Source: Limnochorda pilosa
Lineage (GTDB): Bacteria; Bacillota; Limnochordia; Limnochordales; Limnochordaceae
DNA: 64,000 nt
Direction of reading: 5' to 3'
Assembly: GCF_001544015.1 (NCBI RefSeq)
Contig: NZ_AP014924.1
Coordinates: 2,542,001-2,606,000, forward strand
The first letter of the stretch is position 1. Every line of letters begins with the position of its first letter. A program made the translations under genes and the position numbers. The notes beneath the pieces are model-generated. The model saw only the letters and a list, made by a program, of their open reading frames with translations. It was not told the DNA's origin and made no database searches. Shown in pieces: positions 16,593-25,611 of the stretch.

Positions 16593-17753
16593 CTACCACC
16601 GCACGATGGCGGCCTCGTTCACCCGCCGCCCGTCGCTCCAGCGCCCCATGGACCGGACGGCCTCGTCGTTGCCCAGCACGTACTCGCACCAGCGCGCCTC
16701 GAAGGTGCAGGCCATGAGGGCGTCCACCAGCTTCCAGTAGCCGTGGTGATCCAGGGCGTCGACGCTCCCCTCCAAGACGTCGGAGAGGAGGGTGTCGGGC
16801 TCCTCCTGGGTTTGGGCCCAGCGGCCGCCGGGAGCCTGCGGCGCCGTGTGGTTGGCGCTGAGCCGGGGCGTGCCGTAGTCGTCGGAGACCAACCGCACCG
16901 CGTTGCGGCGGTCGTCGGGAATCTGGGCGAGCCGCTCCCAGAGAGCCCGGGCGTAGCGCTCGCCCGCCAGGATGTCTTGGTCGCCCACCACCAGCAGCAG
17001 GCGGGTGGAGGCGGGGATCGCCTCGTAGCTGGCGCGCATGAGCTTGCCGGGCAGGTCCAGGCCAGGCCAAGGGCTCACGTCCGCGGGGTTGAGCAGCGCC
17101 ATGGCGGCGGGCCGGGGCAGATCGCCCGCCTGGGCCTCGGCCGCGAGGTTGGCGGCCATCACCGCCCCCAGCGAGTGGCCCACGAAGACGACCCGGTCCA
17201 GGTCCGGCCGCACGTGGCCGGGACGGGCCAGCTCCTGAAGCGCCGCCTCCGTGGCCGCCGCGGCTGCGTCCATCATGGCCGACGGGGAAGACGTGAGGCT
17301 CTCCTGGTACCGGGGGTAGACGACCACGGCGCCCTTCCGCACCAGGTGCTCGATCCAGGCGCCGTAGGTGCGGGGGTCCACGTTGCGCCACCCGTGCAGG
17401 AAGAGCACCAGAGGGGCGGAGCGGGGCCGCGGGGCGTCGGGCTCGAAGAGCCAGAAGGCCTGGGCGCCTTCGCCGTGGCGGCTGGCCTCCACCCTTCCGT
17501 AGAGGTAGTCGGACCCGCCGGGCCCCCGGGACGGCTGCTCGGGCGGCCGGACCTGCCCGGCGGCCAGGGCGGTTCCCCATACGGTGGCCGCCAGGGCGAG
17601 GACGCCGAGGAGGGCAACCAGACGGGCAGTGAGGCGGGCGCGACCCCCGCCGGCGCGAGCCCGGAGGCCTGTGCGGCCGGCGAGCCTTCGGGGGCGGGCG
17701 CTGCGGGCGCGCCGCCGGTTGCGCGGGGATGGGCACGGGAGAACGGAGTCCAT
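16593..17753 (-). CDS. Secreted or membrane-anchored alpha/beta hydrolase
   Basis: 386 residues. A very basic N-terminus leads to a hydrophobic segment RLVALLGVLALAATVWGTAL near residues 41-60, acting as signal or anchor. The alpha/beta hydrolase core has the oxyanion segment LFLHGW and the nucleophile elbow VFVGHSLGAV. A plausible acid lies in VVGDQDILAGE and a His late in ALDHHGYWK. ATG at 17753 has AGGAGG nine bases upstream. Lipase, esterase and dienelactone-hydrolase-like activities are all possible; I see nothing that picks one. It converges with the HAD gene and is divergent from the VUT gene. Confidence 0.8.
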   Translation of the reverse strand: MDSVLPCPSPRNRRRARSARPRRLAGRTGLRARAGGGRARLTARLVALLGVLALAATVWGTALAAGQVRPPEQPSRGPGGSDYLYGRVEASRHGEGAQAFWLFEPDAPRPRSAPLVLFLHGWRNVDPRTYGAWIEHLVRKGAVVVYPRYQESLTSSPSAMMDAAAAATEAALQELARPGHVRPDLDRVVFVGHSLGAVMAANLAAEAQAGDLPRPAAMALLNPADVSPWPGLDLPGKLMRASYEAIPASTRLLLVVGDQDILAGERYARALWERLAQIPDDRRNAVRLVSDDYGTPRLSANHTAPQAPGGRWAQTQEEPDTLLSDVLEGSVDALDHHGYWKLVDALMACTFEARWCEYVLGNDEAVRSMGRWSDGRRVNEAAIVRW

Positions 17754-18081
17754 GGAGCAACGCCTCCTGCACGGCCGCCGGTTCGTGCCGGCGGGGTCGT
17801 CCTGCTCGGGCACCGCCTTCACTTCGGCGGCTCTCCCCCGGATCCCTGGGGAAGGACCGGCCAAGGCGGGTGGAACTCCCGGGTGGACCGCTCGGCAACA
17901 GGGGCGAAGCCGGGGTGTGGGTGGCCGGGGGCACAGCTGGGGGCGCAGCCGCGGGCCGTCACGGGGCTCGCCTGCGGCACGTCCGAGGGCGCGTCCCGGT
18001 GCTTGGCAGGAGGTCCCTGGGCGTGGGAGAATGGGAGCGAACGGGCGGTGCCGGGGCCCGCCCGGGTCGGGAGGGGTTCCC
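17754..18081. other. Divergent intergenic region, hydrolase and VUT transporter
   Basis: About 330 bases, G+C-rich throughout, which must contain promoters for both divergent genes. No distinct -10 element, repeat or small gene could be supported. Confidence 0.35.
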
Positions 18082-18801
18082 TTGGCCAACGTGCCCAACG
18101 AGGTCTTGTGGCTGCTTTTCGCCTCGGTCGACCTGTCCATCGTGCTGCTGCTCTACCGGTACTTCGGGCGGGCGGGGCTCTACGCGGCCATCGTCACCGG
18201 CACCATCGTCAGCAACGTGCAGGTGGTGAAGACCGTCACCCTCTTCGGCCTCCAGGCCACCTTGGGGAACATCACCTATGCCGGCCTCTTCTTCGCCACC
18301 GACGTGCTGAGCGAGCGATACGGCAAGCGGGAGGCGCTGCAGGGGGTGGCCCTGGGCTTCATCAGCCTGATCTCGTTCACAGCGGCCATGCAGTGGGCCC
18401 TGCTGCTGCGCCCCGCTCCCGGGGACTTTGCCCAGCCCGCCATGGCCACCCTCTTCGGCCTGCTGCCGCGGGTGGCCGCGGCGAGCCTGCTGGCCTACGC
18501 CGTCTCCCAGACCCTGGACGTCCACCTCTTCCACGCGATCCTGGAGCGCACGGGCAGGCGGCGCCTTTGGCTGCGGAACAACGGGTCCACCTGGACCTCC
18601 CAGGCGGTGGACTCCGTCCTCTTCGTGCTGGGCGCCTTCGCCGGCGTGATGCCCTGGACCACGCTGGCCCAGATCCTGCTCACCACCTACCTGCTCAAGG
18701 TGATCGTGGCCGCCCTGGACACCTTCTTCATCTACCTGGCGGTGCGGATCGGCCCCCACCCCGAGCCGCCCCCCGAGCTGCCCGGAGAGGGCGAAGCCTG
18801 A
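18082..18801 (+). CDS. VUT family (queuosine-precursor-type) transporter
   Basis: 239-residue integral membrane protein with about six hydrophobic segments. It has the family features VVKTVTLFGLQATLGNITYAG, FFATDVLSERYGKREA, AVSQTLDVHLFHAI and WLRNNGSTWTSQAVDSVLF. Members of this family (YhhQ/QPTR) import queuosine precursors such as preQ0 or preQ1. TTG at 18082 has GGAGG seven bases upstream; an ATG 51 bases earlier would add an unlikely Gly-rich tail. No queuosine biosynthesis gene or preQ1 riboswitch is adjacent, so the substrate is inferred from the family. Confidence 0.9.
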   Translation: MANVPNEVLWLLFASVDLSIVLLLYRYFGRAGLYAAIVTGTIVSNVQVVKTVTLFGLQATLGNITYAGLFFATDVLSERYGKREALQGVALGFISLISFTAAMQWALLLRPAPGDFAQPAMATLFGLLPRVAAASLLAYAVSQTLDVHLFHAILERTGRRRLWLRNNGSTWTSQAVDSVLFVLGAFAGVMPWTTLAQILLTTYLLKVIVAALDTFFIYLAVRIGPHPEPPPELPGEGEA

Positions 18802-18891
18802 GCGCGAGGGCCCCTCGATCCTACCGCTGTCTTCCTTGGAAGCGCATAGCCTGCCAGCGTAGGGATGAGGAGTTCTCGGGAGGGAGCCCCC

Positions 18892-19170
18892 GTGTCGAAC
18901 GCCTGGCCGCAGCTCCTGGAGCAGGCTTTGGTCCGGCAGGAACGGGCGGTCGATCGCTACCAGCGCTGGCGGCAGGCGGCCGCCACGCCCGAGCTGGGCC
19001 GGCTGCTCGATGAGATCGCCCGGCAGGAGGCCGAGCACTTGGAGTTCCTCCGCCACGTGGAGGCCGGCGACTGGCGCAGCTACCTCAACCGGCGTCCCGG
19101 CACCTTCCAGCCCGCCCCCGACCGCTCCCGGGAGCTCCTGGTCTGGACGTTCCCCGAGCCCGACGCCTAG
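18892..19170 (+). CDS. Small ferritin-like (diiron-type) protein A
   Basis: 92-residue helical protein. Glu-rich pairs such as QERAVDRYQRW and EIARQEAEHLEFLRHVE look like a ferritin-like half-bundle with an EXXH motif (EAEH). It is too short for a full four-helix ferritin and probably dimerises. GTG at 18892 has GGGAGG eight bases upstream; ATG at 18865 would add nine residues. It lies 31 bases upstream of a second protein of similar type, and the two are probably co-transcribed. Function unknown; iron, peroxide or spore-associated roles are possible. Confidence 0.65.
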   Translation: MSNAWPQLLEQALVRQERAVDRYQRWRQAAATPELGRLLDEIARQEAEHLEFLRHVEAGDWRSYLNRRPGTFQPAPDRSRELLVWTFPEPDA

Positions 19171-19201
19171 GCTCGGAACGTCCGGGAAGGAGGTGGACGC
19201 G

Positions 19202-19459
19202 GTGGAGTTCATGCAGTCGCCCCAGGACATCGCCGAGGCGATCCAGGACGAGCTCGGCGCGGTCTCCATGTACGCCCGCATGGCGTCGGAGGCCGGCGAT
19301 CCCGTGCTTCGGGCCATCCTTCTCAACATCGCCGGCGACGAGTACGGCCACGCCCGGGTCTTCATGACCATGCAGGAGATGATGCGCACCATGGGCGCCC
19401 CCGGGGGAGCGCCGGCGGCCGACCAGGGTACTCCCGCGGAGTGGGCGGCCGGGCGGTGA
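19202..19459 (+). CDS. Small ferritin-like (diiron-type) protein B
   Basis: 85 residues. The helices AIQDELGAVSMYARMASEAG and IAGDEYGHARVFMTMQEMM carry Glu at the first helix and a DEYGH set, the residues expected of a ferritin-like diiron site. GTG at 19202 has AAGGAGG eight bases upstream. It follows ferritin-like protein A by 31 bases, and the two may form a hetero-oligomer. The C-terminal 20 residues are Gly/Ala/Pro-rich. No peroxiredoxin or rubrerythrin gene is next to it. Confidence 0.7.
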   Translation: MEFMQSPQDIAEAIQDELGAVSMYARMASEAGDPVLRAILLNIAGDEYGHARVFMTMQEMMRTMGAPGGAPAADQGTPAEWAAGR

Positions 19460-19531
19460 CGGCGGTCGCCCCCGGACGGGGCCGCCCGCCGTTCAGCACC
19501 GTTCCGGCTCGCCCGCCCGAAGCGATCGGCC

Positions 19532-20836
19532 TCACCCGTCCCGCCCCGGACCCCGCCCAGCCGCCTGGCGCCCCGGCCAGCGGTCCAGGTGAGCGAAGGT
19601 GGCCCGCCAGAAGAGGAGGCTGAAGGTGGCCGCCGCCAGCACCAGCCCGCCGGCCACGAAGGCAGCCTCCAGGCCTGCGGCCTCTGCGACGGCCCCGAAG
19701 AGGACGGGACTGGTGAACTGGGCGAGCCGGTTCCCGGTCAGGCGCATGCCCAGGGCCAGTCCCCGCTCCTCCTCGGCCACGGTCTCGGCCACCGCCAGCA
19801 TGCTGAGGGGATGCACCAGCCCGATCCCGACGCCCAGGGCCACCGAGGCCAGGGCGAGGCCCAGGGGCTCCCGGGTCCAGGGGGTGATCCCCACCGCCGC
19901 AGCGCCCAGGAGCATGGAGCCGAAGACGGTCCGGAAGCGCCCGCCCGCCGCCGCCACGATCCGGACCATGAACGGGCGGACGGACATGGAGGCCAGCGCC
20001 CGCAAGGAGAGGAGCGAGCCCACCAGGGTGGCCGGGTACCCCAGGTTCTGCACGTAAAGCGGGTAGAAGCCCTGCCGTGCCCCCATGGCGAAGTTGATGC
20101 TGAAGCTGGCCACCACCGCCAGCCGCACGCCCCCGATTCCGGCGATGCGGCGGATCGCACTGCCCCTGGCCGCGCGCGGAGCGCTCCGGACCTCGCCGGG
20201 CGGCTCGGCCTCCGCGAGGCGCGCCTCTCCCCCAGGGGCGCCCGCCTCCGAACGGCGGGGGACGTCGTGCACGGCGAAACCCACCGCCAGGGGCAGGAGC
20301 CCGAGGAACGCGGCGATCCGGAAGCTGGGCCCGTAGCCCAGCGCGTCGGCCAGGACGCCACCCACCAGCGGGCCCACCAGCTGCCCCGCGGAGACCAGGG
20401 TGGTGTACCAGCCCAGCTGGGCCTCCCGCTCGACGCCGCGGGCCAGGGAGGTCGCGTACGTCTGCCCGGCCACGATCACCAGGAGCTGGGAAAGGCCCAC
20501 CCCCGCCTGGGTCACCACCAGCACCGGCAGGCTCGGCCAGGCCCCCACCGCCGCGAGCCCCACGGCGATCCCCAGGGAGCCCCAGAGGAAGATCCGCCGG
20601 GAGCCGACACGATCCACGAGCGCCCCTGCGGGCACCGCAAGCAAGAGCGGCACCAGGGCGTACGCGCCCACCACCGCGCCGACCTCGGCCGCACGCGCCC
20701 CCAGGTGGACCGCGAGCAAGGGCACCAGGGGACGGGTCAAGGTGATCACCACGAAGCTGAGCCCCGTGGCCAGCGACATGACGCGAAGGTGCGCCCAGCC
20801 GGCCCCCTCGGCCTGCGGCTGCTCGATCCGTCTCAA
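19532..20836 (-). CDS. MFS transporter
   Basis: 434-residue major facilitator with 12 predicted hydrophobic segments and a charged central loop near residues 190-225. The signature loop between helices 2 and 3 reads GALVDRVGSRRIFLWG, and helix 4 includes QLLVIVAGQTYATSLA. It could be a drug or metabolite efflux pump; no substrate can be read. TTG at 20836 begins six bases beyond the stop of the upstream alpha/beta hydrolase, so the two form an operon. An internal ATG near 20779 lacks a ribosome binding site. Confidence 0.85.
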   Translation of the reverse strand: MRRIEQPQAEGAGWAHLRVMSLATGLSFVVITLTRPLVPLLAVHLGARAAEVGAVVGAYALVPLLLAVPAGALVDRVGSRRIFLWGSLGIAVGLAAVGAWPSLPVLVVTQAGVGLSQLLVIVAGQTYATSLARGVEREAQLGWYTTLVSAGQLVGPLVGGVLADALGYGPSFRIAAFLGLLPLAVGFAVHDVPRRSEAGAPGGEARLAEAEPPGEVRSAPRAARGSAIRRIAGIGGVRLAVVASFSINFAMGARQGFYPLYVQNLGYPATLVGSLLSLRALASMSVRPFMVRIVAAAGGRFRTVFGSMLLGAAAVGITPWTREPLGLALASVALGVGIGLVHPLSMLAVAETVAEEERGLALGMRLTGNRLAQFTSPVLFGAVAEAAGLEAAFVAGGLVLAAATFSLLFWRATFAHLDRWPGRQAAGRGPGRDG

Positions 20837-20842
20837 CGGAGC

Positions 20843-22099
20843 CTACGCCCCCAGAGCGCTGCCGGCTGCCGGGGCGCCGGGACCGTCCTCGGCCGCTCCT
20901 CGGGGCTCGCCGGCGGCCGGCGCCTGCCTGAGGATCCACAGGGCGACGGCCTCGATGACCTCGGGCTGGACCTGCCGGGGCCACCGGTAGGTCGTGGAGG
21001 GCGAGGGATCCGGGCCCCACGCGAACCGGTGATTCAGCTCGGCGTACAGGCGAAGCTCGACGTCCCGGCGCCCCGCGAGCGCCTGGCGCCACCGGTCCAG
21101 CTCCGACGGGGGGACCTGCTCGTCCCTGCCGCCCTGCAGGATCAGCATGGGCTGCAGGTACTGCACCGCCTGGCGGAGGGGATTCCTTTGCCGCAGGTCC
21201 ACGAAGTAGCGCGAGGGCCCCAGGAAGGTCTGCGCCGGGTCGGTCTTGCCCTGGCGGAACTGCTCCACGGCGGCCCGGGCCCGCTCGAGCTGGGCGCTCT
21301 CCGTCAAGGTGAGGCGGCCGTCGGCGCTGAAGGAGGCTTCCAGCTGCTGCCGCACCAGCTCGTCCAAAGGTGTCGCGAAGGGTGCCAGCAGCACGGCGCC
21401 GGCGGCGCCGGCCCGCCGGGCGATCTCGGGGGCCAGGGTGGCGCCCAGGCCGTGCCCCAGGATGAAGACCGGCCCCACCCCCTCCTGCTCCCGAAGGAGG
21501 CTGGCGGCGGAGAGGGCGTCGGCGATGACCTCTTCCTCCACCGTGATGGCGTTGCCGTCCATCTTGGGGCCGTAGACGGCGGTCCGCTTGTCGAAGCGGA
21601 GGGAGGCGATGCCCCGCCGGCCCAGCCCCCGGGCCAGGTCGCGGAAGGGCCTGTCGGGGCCGGCCGTCTCGTCCCGGTCGTAGGGACCGAAGTCCGCCAC
21701 CAGCACCACGCCCGGGAAGGGCCCGGGCCTGTCGGGCAGGGTGAGGGTTCCCTCCAGAAGCCAGGGCTCCTCGCCCACCGTCACCGTCTCCTCGCGAAAG
21801 GAGACCTCTGCGGGTAGAGCGGGCGGCCCCGTCTCTTCGGGCCCTGGGGGACCAGGCTCGGCGGCTTCGGACGGTTCGGGCCCGGCGGAATCCGCAGCTT
21901 CGGGCTGGGCAGAACCCGGCAGTCCGGGCTCCACGGGGTCGGCTGGGTCAGGACCCGCAGGGTCGGCGGCCGCGTGCGCGTGCGGGGCCGGCGCGCCCGG
22001 CCAGAACCCCAGACCCCGCATCATGCCCGGCGGCATCGCCAGGAAGAGTACGACCACCAGGAACAGGCGCACCCAGGCCGTCCGGGTTCGAGGCAGCAT
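20843..22099 (-). CDS. Secreted alpha/beta hydrolase with missing nucleophile Ser
   Basis: About 418 residues. A signal peptide (VRLFLVVVLFLAMPPGMM) is followed by a Pro/Ala/Glu-rich linker to about residue 95. The alpha/beta hydrolase core then contains FDKRTAVYGPKMDG, an elbow GHGLGATLAPE, LILQGGRDEQVP (acid) and ELNHRFAW (His). The elbow is GHGLG instead of GHSLG, so the usual Ser nucleophile near residue 217 is Gly. ATG at 22099 has GGAGG seven bases upstream; ATG at 22105 lies only one base behind it. It is upstream of, and co-transcribed with, the MFS gene. Activity is doubtful. Confidence 0.82.
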   Translation of the reverse strand: MLPRTRTAWVRLFLVVVLFLAMPPGMMRGLGFWPGAPAPHAHAAADPAGPDPADPVEPGLPGSAQPEAADSAGPEPSEAAEPGPPGPEETGPPALPAEVSFREETVTVGEEPWLLEGTLTLPDRPGPFPGVVLVADFGPYDRDETAGPDRPFRDLARGLGRRGIASLRFDKRTAVYGPKMDGNAITVEEEVIADALSAASLLREQEGVGPVFILGHGLGATLAPEIARRAGAAGAVLLAPFATPLDELVRQQLEASFSADGRLTLTESAQLERARAAVEQFRQGKTDPAQTFLGPSRYFVDLRQRNPLRQAVQYLQPMLILQGGRDEQVPPSELDRWRQALAGRRDVELRLYAELNHRFAWGPDPSPSTTYRWPRQVQPEVIEAVALWILRQAPAAGEPRGAAEDGPGAPAAGSALGA

Positions 22100-22430
22100 C
22101 GGCATCCCTCCGACTCCCTTCGATTTCAGTTTCGAGATCCGCCGCCTGGCTCCTGGCCTTCGCCCCGGCTACATCCAGACTCGGGTCAGGCGGGCCCGCG
22201 GGCTCCAGGCCCCTACCTGGCCGCGGCCCCACACCTCGTTCCGCGACCGCGGGCAGGGATCGCCCGACACATGGTGAATTCGCTCTATTGCCACGACAAG
22301 GCTCCCGGGCTCGGCCGAGGGTTCCCGGCACGGCGGCGGCCCGCCGGTGGAACCCTTTCGAACCGACGCCGGGCCAGGATGGGCGAGGAGCCAGGACAGA
22401 CGCAGGGCCGGGACGGACGCGGAGGCAGCG
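22100..22430. other. Divergent intergenic region, hydrolase and ThDP enzyme
   Basis: About 330 bases separating divergent genes. A less G+C-rich patch lies at 22265-22300 (near the run GTGAATTCGCTCTATTGCC). No clear promoter or gene can be assigned. Confidence 0.35.
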
Positions 22431-24161
22431 ATGACCGGACACGGCGGGCGCCTGGTGGCGCGGGTCTTGCGAAACCACGGGGCGGAGGTCCTCTTCACCC
22501 TCTGCGGCGGCCACATCCAGGCCATCTACGACGGCTGCCTGGACGAGGGCATCCGGGTGGTGGACCTGCGGCACGAGCAGTCGGCGGTCTTCGCGGCCGA
22601 CGCCTGGAGCCGCCTCACGGGGCGGGTCGGCGCGGCCGCGGTCACCGCGGGCCCCGGGGTGACCAACGCGATCACCGCCGTGGCCAACGCCTGGCGGGCC
22701 CAGAGCCCGGTGGTGGTCCTGGGGGGCGCCGCGCCCCAGCCCCTGATGGGCAAGGGCGCCCTTCAGGAGGCGGACCTGGTGCCCGTCCTCGCGCCCATCA
22801 GCAAGGCAAGCTACCGCATCACCCGGGCCGATCGCCTGGCGGACCAGCTCGACGAAGCCTTCCGCCTGGCGGCCGAAGGGGTCCCCGGGCCCGTCTACGT
22901 CGAGGTGCCCGTCGACCTGCTCTTCGACTCCGCTCCCCTCCCCGACCCGCTCCCGCTGGCCCCCCGCACCCCTCTGGCATCTTTCGGTCCCGGCCGCCTG
23001 GCGGGCCACACCCCCCTGGCCCCAGACCCCGAGGCGGTCGCCCAAGCGGTGCACCTCCTCGAGGGTTCCCGAAGTCCCGTCGCCCTGGTGGGGAGCCAGC
23101 TCCGCTGGCACGGCGATCCGGACCTGCTGGCCCGCTGGGCCCAGCGCTTCCAGCTCCCCGTCTACCTGAACGGCATGGCCCGGGGCGCCCTGCCTCAGGA
23201 CAGCCCCCACCTCTTCGCCCGCACCCGCAAGGCGGCCCTGGCCGAAGCCGACGTGGCGGTGGTGGTGGGCACGCCCCTGGACTTCCGCCTGGGCTACGGC
23301 CAGTCTCCCGTCTGGGACGCCCGCACCCGCCTGATCCGTATCGACCTGGATCCGGCCCAGCTCCACCGCAACCGCCGGGCCGACGCCGCCCTGGCCGCCG
23401 ACGCGGGTGCGGCCCTGGCCGCCATGCTGGACGCGGCGGCCTCAACTGTTGGGGGCCCCTGCCCTTCCGCCCCGGCCCCGAGCGTTTCGGGCTCCGACAC
23501 GCCCCCGGCGGCAAGGGCCCGCTGGCTCGAGCGCCTGCGCCGGCAGGAGGAGGAGAAGGCGGCCGGCATGGAGTCCTCCCTCCGCTCCACCCGAACGCCC
23601 CTGGATCCCCTGCGGGTGGCGGCCGAGGTGGACGCGGCGCTGGAACCCGGCAGCGTGGTGGTGGGCGACGGGGGCGACTTCGTGGCCACGGCTGCGGCGG
23701 TGGTCCAGCCCCGGCGCTGGCCCGGCGGCTGGCTGGATCCGGGCCCCCTGGGGACCCTGGGCATCGGAACGGGCTTCGCGGTGGCGGCCCGCCTGGCCTT
23801 CCCCGAGAGCCCGGTGCTGGCCCTCTTCGGCGACGGGAGCGTGGGCTTCAACCTGGCGGACTTCGAGGCCGCCGCCCGTCAGGGCCTCCCCTTCGTGGCG
23901 GTAGTGGGGAACGACGGCGCCTGGACCCAGATCCGCCGGGGCCAGGTGCAGATGTACGGGGCCGAGCGGGCGGTGGCCACAGGGCTCACCCGGGCCCGCT
24001 ACGAGCGCGCGGTGGAGGCCCTGGGCGGCTGGGGCGCCTGGGTGGAGCGTCCCGACGAGCTCGCCCCTGCCCTGCGCCAGGCGCTGGCTTCGGGGCGGCC
24101 GGCCCTGGTCAACGTGGCCATCGCACCAGGCAGCTTCCGGGCCGGGGCCATCTCCATCTGA
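22431..24161 (+). CDS. Thiamine-diphosphate-dependent enzyme (acetolactate-synthase-like)
   Basis: 576 residues with the three domains of the acetohydroxyacid synthase/benzoylformate decarboxylase family. The N-terminal PYR domain has the catalytic Glu at 49 in [12 protein letters not shown] and [11 protein letters not shown] central domain ([10 protein letters not shown]) follows. The C-terminal PP domain has [20 protein letters not shown] and GNDGAW for metal and ThDP binding. ATG at 22431 has GGAGG five bases upstream. No acetolactate synthase small subunit or ilvC is adjacent, and the FAD-type segment is degenerate. A catabolic lyase, such as a 2-hydroxyacyl-CoA lyase or oxalyl-CoA-type enzyme, is as likely as true acetolactate synthase. 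Confidence 0.88.
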   Translation: MTGHGGRLVARVLRNHGAEVLFTLCGGHIQAIYDGCLDEGIRVVDLRHEQSAVFAADAWSRLTGRVGAAAVTAGPGVTNAITAVANAWRAQSPVVVLGGAAPQPLMGKGALQEADLVPVLAPISKASYRITRADRLADQLDEAFRLAAEGVPGPVYVEVPVDLLFDSAPLPDPLPLAPRTPLASFGPGRLAGHTPLAPDPEAVAQAVHLLEGSRSPVALVGSQLRWHGDPDLLARWAQRFQLPVYLNGMARGALPQDSPHLFARTRKAALAEADVAVVVGTPLDFRLGYGQSPVWDARTRLIRIDLDPAQLHRNRRADAALAADAGAALAAMLDAAASTVGGPCPSAPAPSVSGSDTPPAARARWLERLRRQEEEKAAGMESSLRSTRTPLDPLRVAAEVDAALEPGSVVVGDGGDFVATAAAVVQPRRWPGGWLDPGPLGTLGIGTGFAVAARLAFPESPVLALFGDGSVGFNLADFEAAARQGLPFVAVVGNDGAWTQIRRGQVQMYGAERAVATGLTRARYERAVEALGGWGAWVERPDELAPALRQALASGRPALVNVAIAPGSFRAGAISI

Positions 24162-24192
24162 CGCAGCCAGAGCGGACGCGCCGAGCCCCGAG

Positions 24193-25245
24193 CTAGCGCA
24201 CCAGTTCCCGCAGCGCCGCCTCGAAGGGTGGGTGGACGATCCCCCGCTCGGTGATGATCCCCGTGATGAACCGGTGGGGCGTCACGTCGAAGGCCGGATT
24301 GTGCACCCGCACGCCCTCGGGGGCGATCCGCACGCCGCCCACCTCAGTGACCTCCCGGCCGTCCCGCTCTTCGATGGGGATCTCCTGGCCCGTGGCGAGT
24401 CCCAGGTCGATGGTGGAAAGGGGGCTGGCAACGTAGAAGGGGACGCCGTAGGCCTGCGCGGCCAGGGCCACCCCACTGGTGCCGACCTTGTTGGCCACGT
24501 CGCCGTTGGCGGCCACCCGGTCCGCCCCCACCAGGACCAGGTCGACCCCGCCCCGGGCCATGAGGCTGGCCGCTGCGCCGTCGCAGAGAAGGGTCACGGG
24601 GATGCCGGCCCGCTGCAGCTCCCAGGCGGTGAGCCGGGCCCCCTGCAGGAGCGGTCGGGTCTCGTCCGCGTAGACCTCCACGGCGATGCCCCGCTCGTGC
24701 GCCAGAAAGACGGGCGCCAGGGCGGTCCCGATCCCCACCGTGGCCAGCGCCCCCGTGTTGCAGTGGGTGAGGATCCGCATCCCGGGCGTGAGCAGTCGCA
24801 GCCCGTGCAGGCCGATCCGCTGGCAGACCTCCCGGTCTTCCTCCAGCATCCGGAGCGCCTCCTCCAGGAGCCCCTCCCGAACCTGGACAGGTTCCGCCGG
24901 ATCGGCCGCGGCCAGCTCCCGGGCCCGTCCCTTCATCCGATCCAGCGCCCAAAAGAGGTTGACGGCGGTGGGACGGGAGCGAGCCAGCATCCCCGCCACC
25001 TCGTCCACCTGGCGCAGCAGGTCCTCCATGGTGCCCCTGTGGTCCCGCACGCCCAGGTAGAGGCCGAACGCGGCCGCTACCCCGATGGCCGGCGCCCCCC
25101 TCACCCGCAGCCGCTGGATCGCCTCGAACATGGCCTCGGGCGAGGCGATCTCCAGGTAGCGCTCCTCGTGCGGCAGCCGCGTCTGGTCCAGGATGGTGGC
25201 GTGGTCTTCGTCCCAGCGGATGCTCTCGACGGGCAACCGGTTCAC
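24193..25245 (-). CDS. mtnA: S-methyl-5-thioribose-1-phosphate isomerase
   Basis: 350 residues of the MtnA/eIF2B-like family. It isomerises methylthioribose-1-phosphate to methylthioribulose-1-phosphate in the methionine salvage pathway. Signature parts are LRVRGAPAIGVAAAFGLYLG, the catalytic Cys in THCNTGALATVGIGTAL, and GADRVAANGDVANKVGT with the catalytic Asp. Start GTG at 25245 has only a weak ribosome binding site. It converges with the ThDP enzyme gene and is divergent from the SatD-like gene. No other mtn gene is in the window, and no SAM riboswitch was seen upstream. Confidence 0.95.
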   Translation of the reverse strand: MNRLPVESIRWDEDHATILDQTRLPHEERYLEIASPEAMFEAIQRLRVRGAPAIGVAAAFGLYLGVRDHRGTMEDLLRQVDEVAGMLARSRPTAVNLFWALDRMKGRARELAAADPAEPVQVREGLLEEALRMLEEDREVCQRIGLHGLRLLTPGMRILTHCNTGALATVGIGTALAPVFLAHERGIAVEVYADETRPLLQGARLTAWELQRAGIPVTLLCDGAAASLMARGGVDLVLVGADRVAANGDVANKVGTSGVALAAQAYGVPFYVASPLSTIDLGLATGQEIPIEERDGREVTEVGGVRIAPEGVRVHNPAFDVTPHRFITGIITERGIVHPPFEAALRELVR

Positions 25246-25611
25246 CCCCGTGACGATGGTGAAACTGGCAGCGGCTCCATTCTACCAGGCGCGGCGTCGG
25301 AGCGCACGGCGGGCGGGGACGTCGGGCGGAGGCGTCGGCAGGGGACATCGGGCGGGGATGTTGGGCAGAAGGACCTTCCGAGCACGTGTGGAATTAACGT
25401 TCCGCAGTTAACGGTTATCCGGTGCATTCGGCCATGTTCGCCAAATCGTTCGGTCGGCGGCGTGCAAGTCCCGATGCGGGTTTGGGCCACGTTGTTCTCT
25501 TCTTCACCATACGCCTACACGTTAACTGCATCGCCTTAATCTCACACACGCCTGGAAAGGCCCATGCTCGATGCCACGCGCCCCCCGACCGGCTCCAAAG
25601 GAGGCCGTCGC
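25246..25611. promoter_or_regulatory. Divergent regulatory region with paired GTTAAC sites
   Basis: About 365 bases between divergent genes, unusually rich in A+T after 25390. It contains the 10-base inverted repeat GCAGTTAACG (25404-25413) and CGTTAACTGC (25520-25529), plus a partial site TTAACG at 25394-25399. These look like paired operator half-sites. The identity of the regulator is unknown, and no firm -35/-10 pair was assigned. Confidence 0.5.

Noticed and set aside
16743-19013. Plus-strand open frame of about 750 codons across the hydrolase and VUT genes
   Set aside because: It spans two unrelated genes on both strands and carries no domain; a shadow frame.
19460-19531. Imperfect G+C-rich hairpin after the second ferritin-like gene
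   Set aside because: The stem needs a bulge of three bases and has no T-tract, so I do not list it as a terminator.
22000-22050. Pro/Ala/Glu-rich repeats in the hydrolase linker
   Set aside because: Low-complexity linker codons rather than a structured or mobile repeat.
25246-25611. Possible SAM riboswitch upstream of mtnA
   Set aside because: No SAM-I core motifs or terminator hairpin were found in the region.
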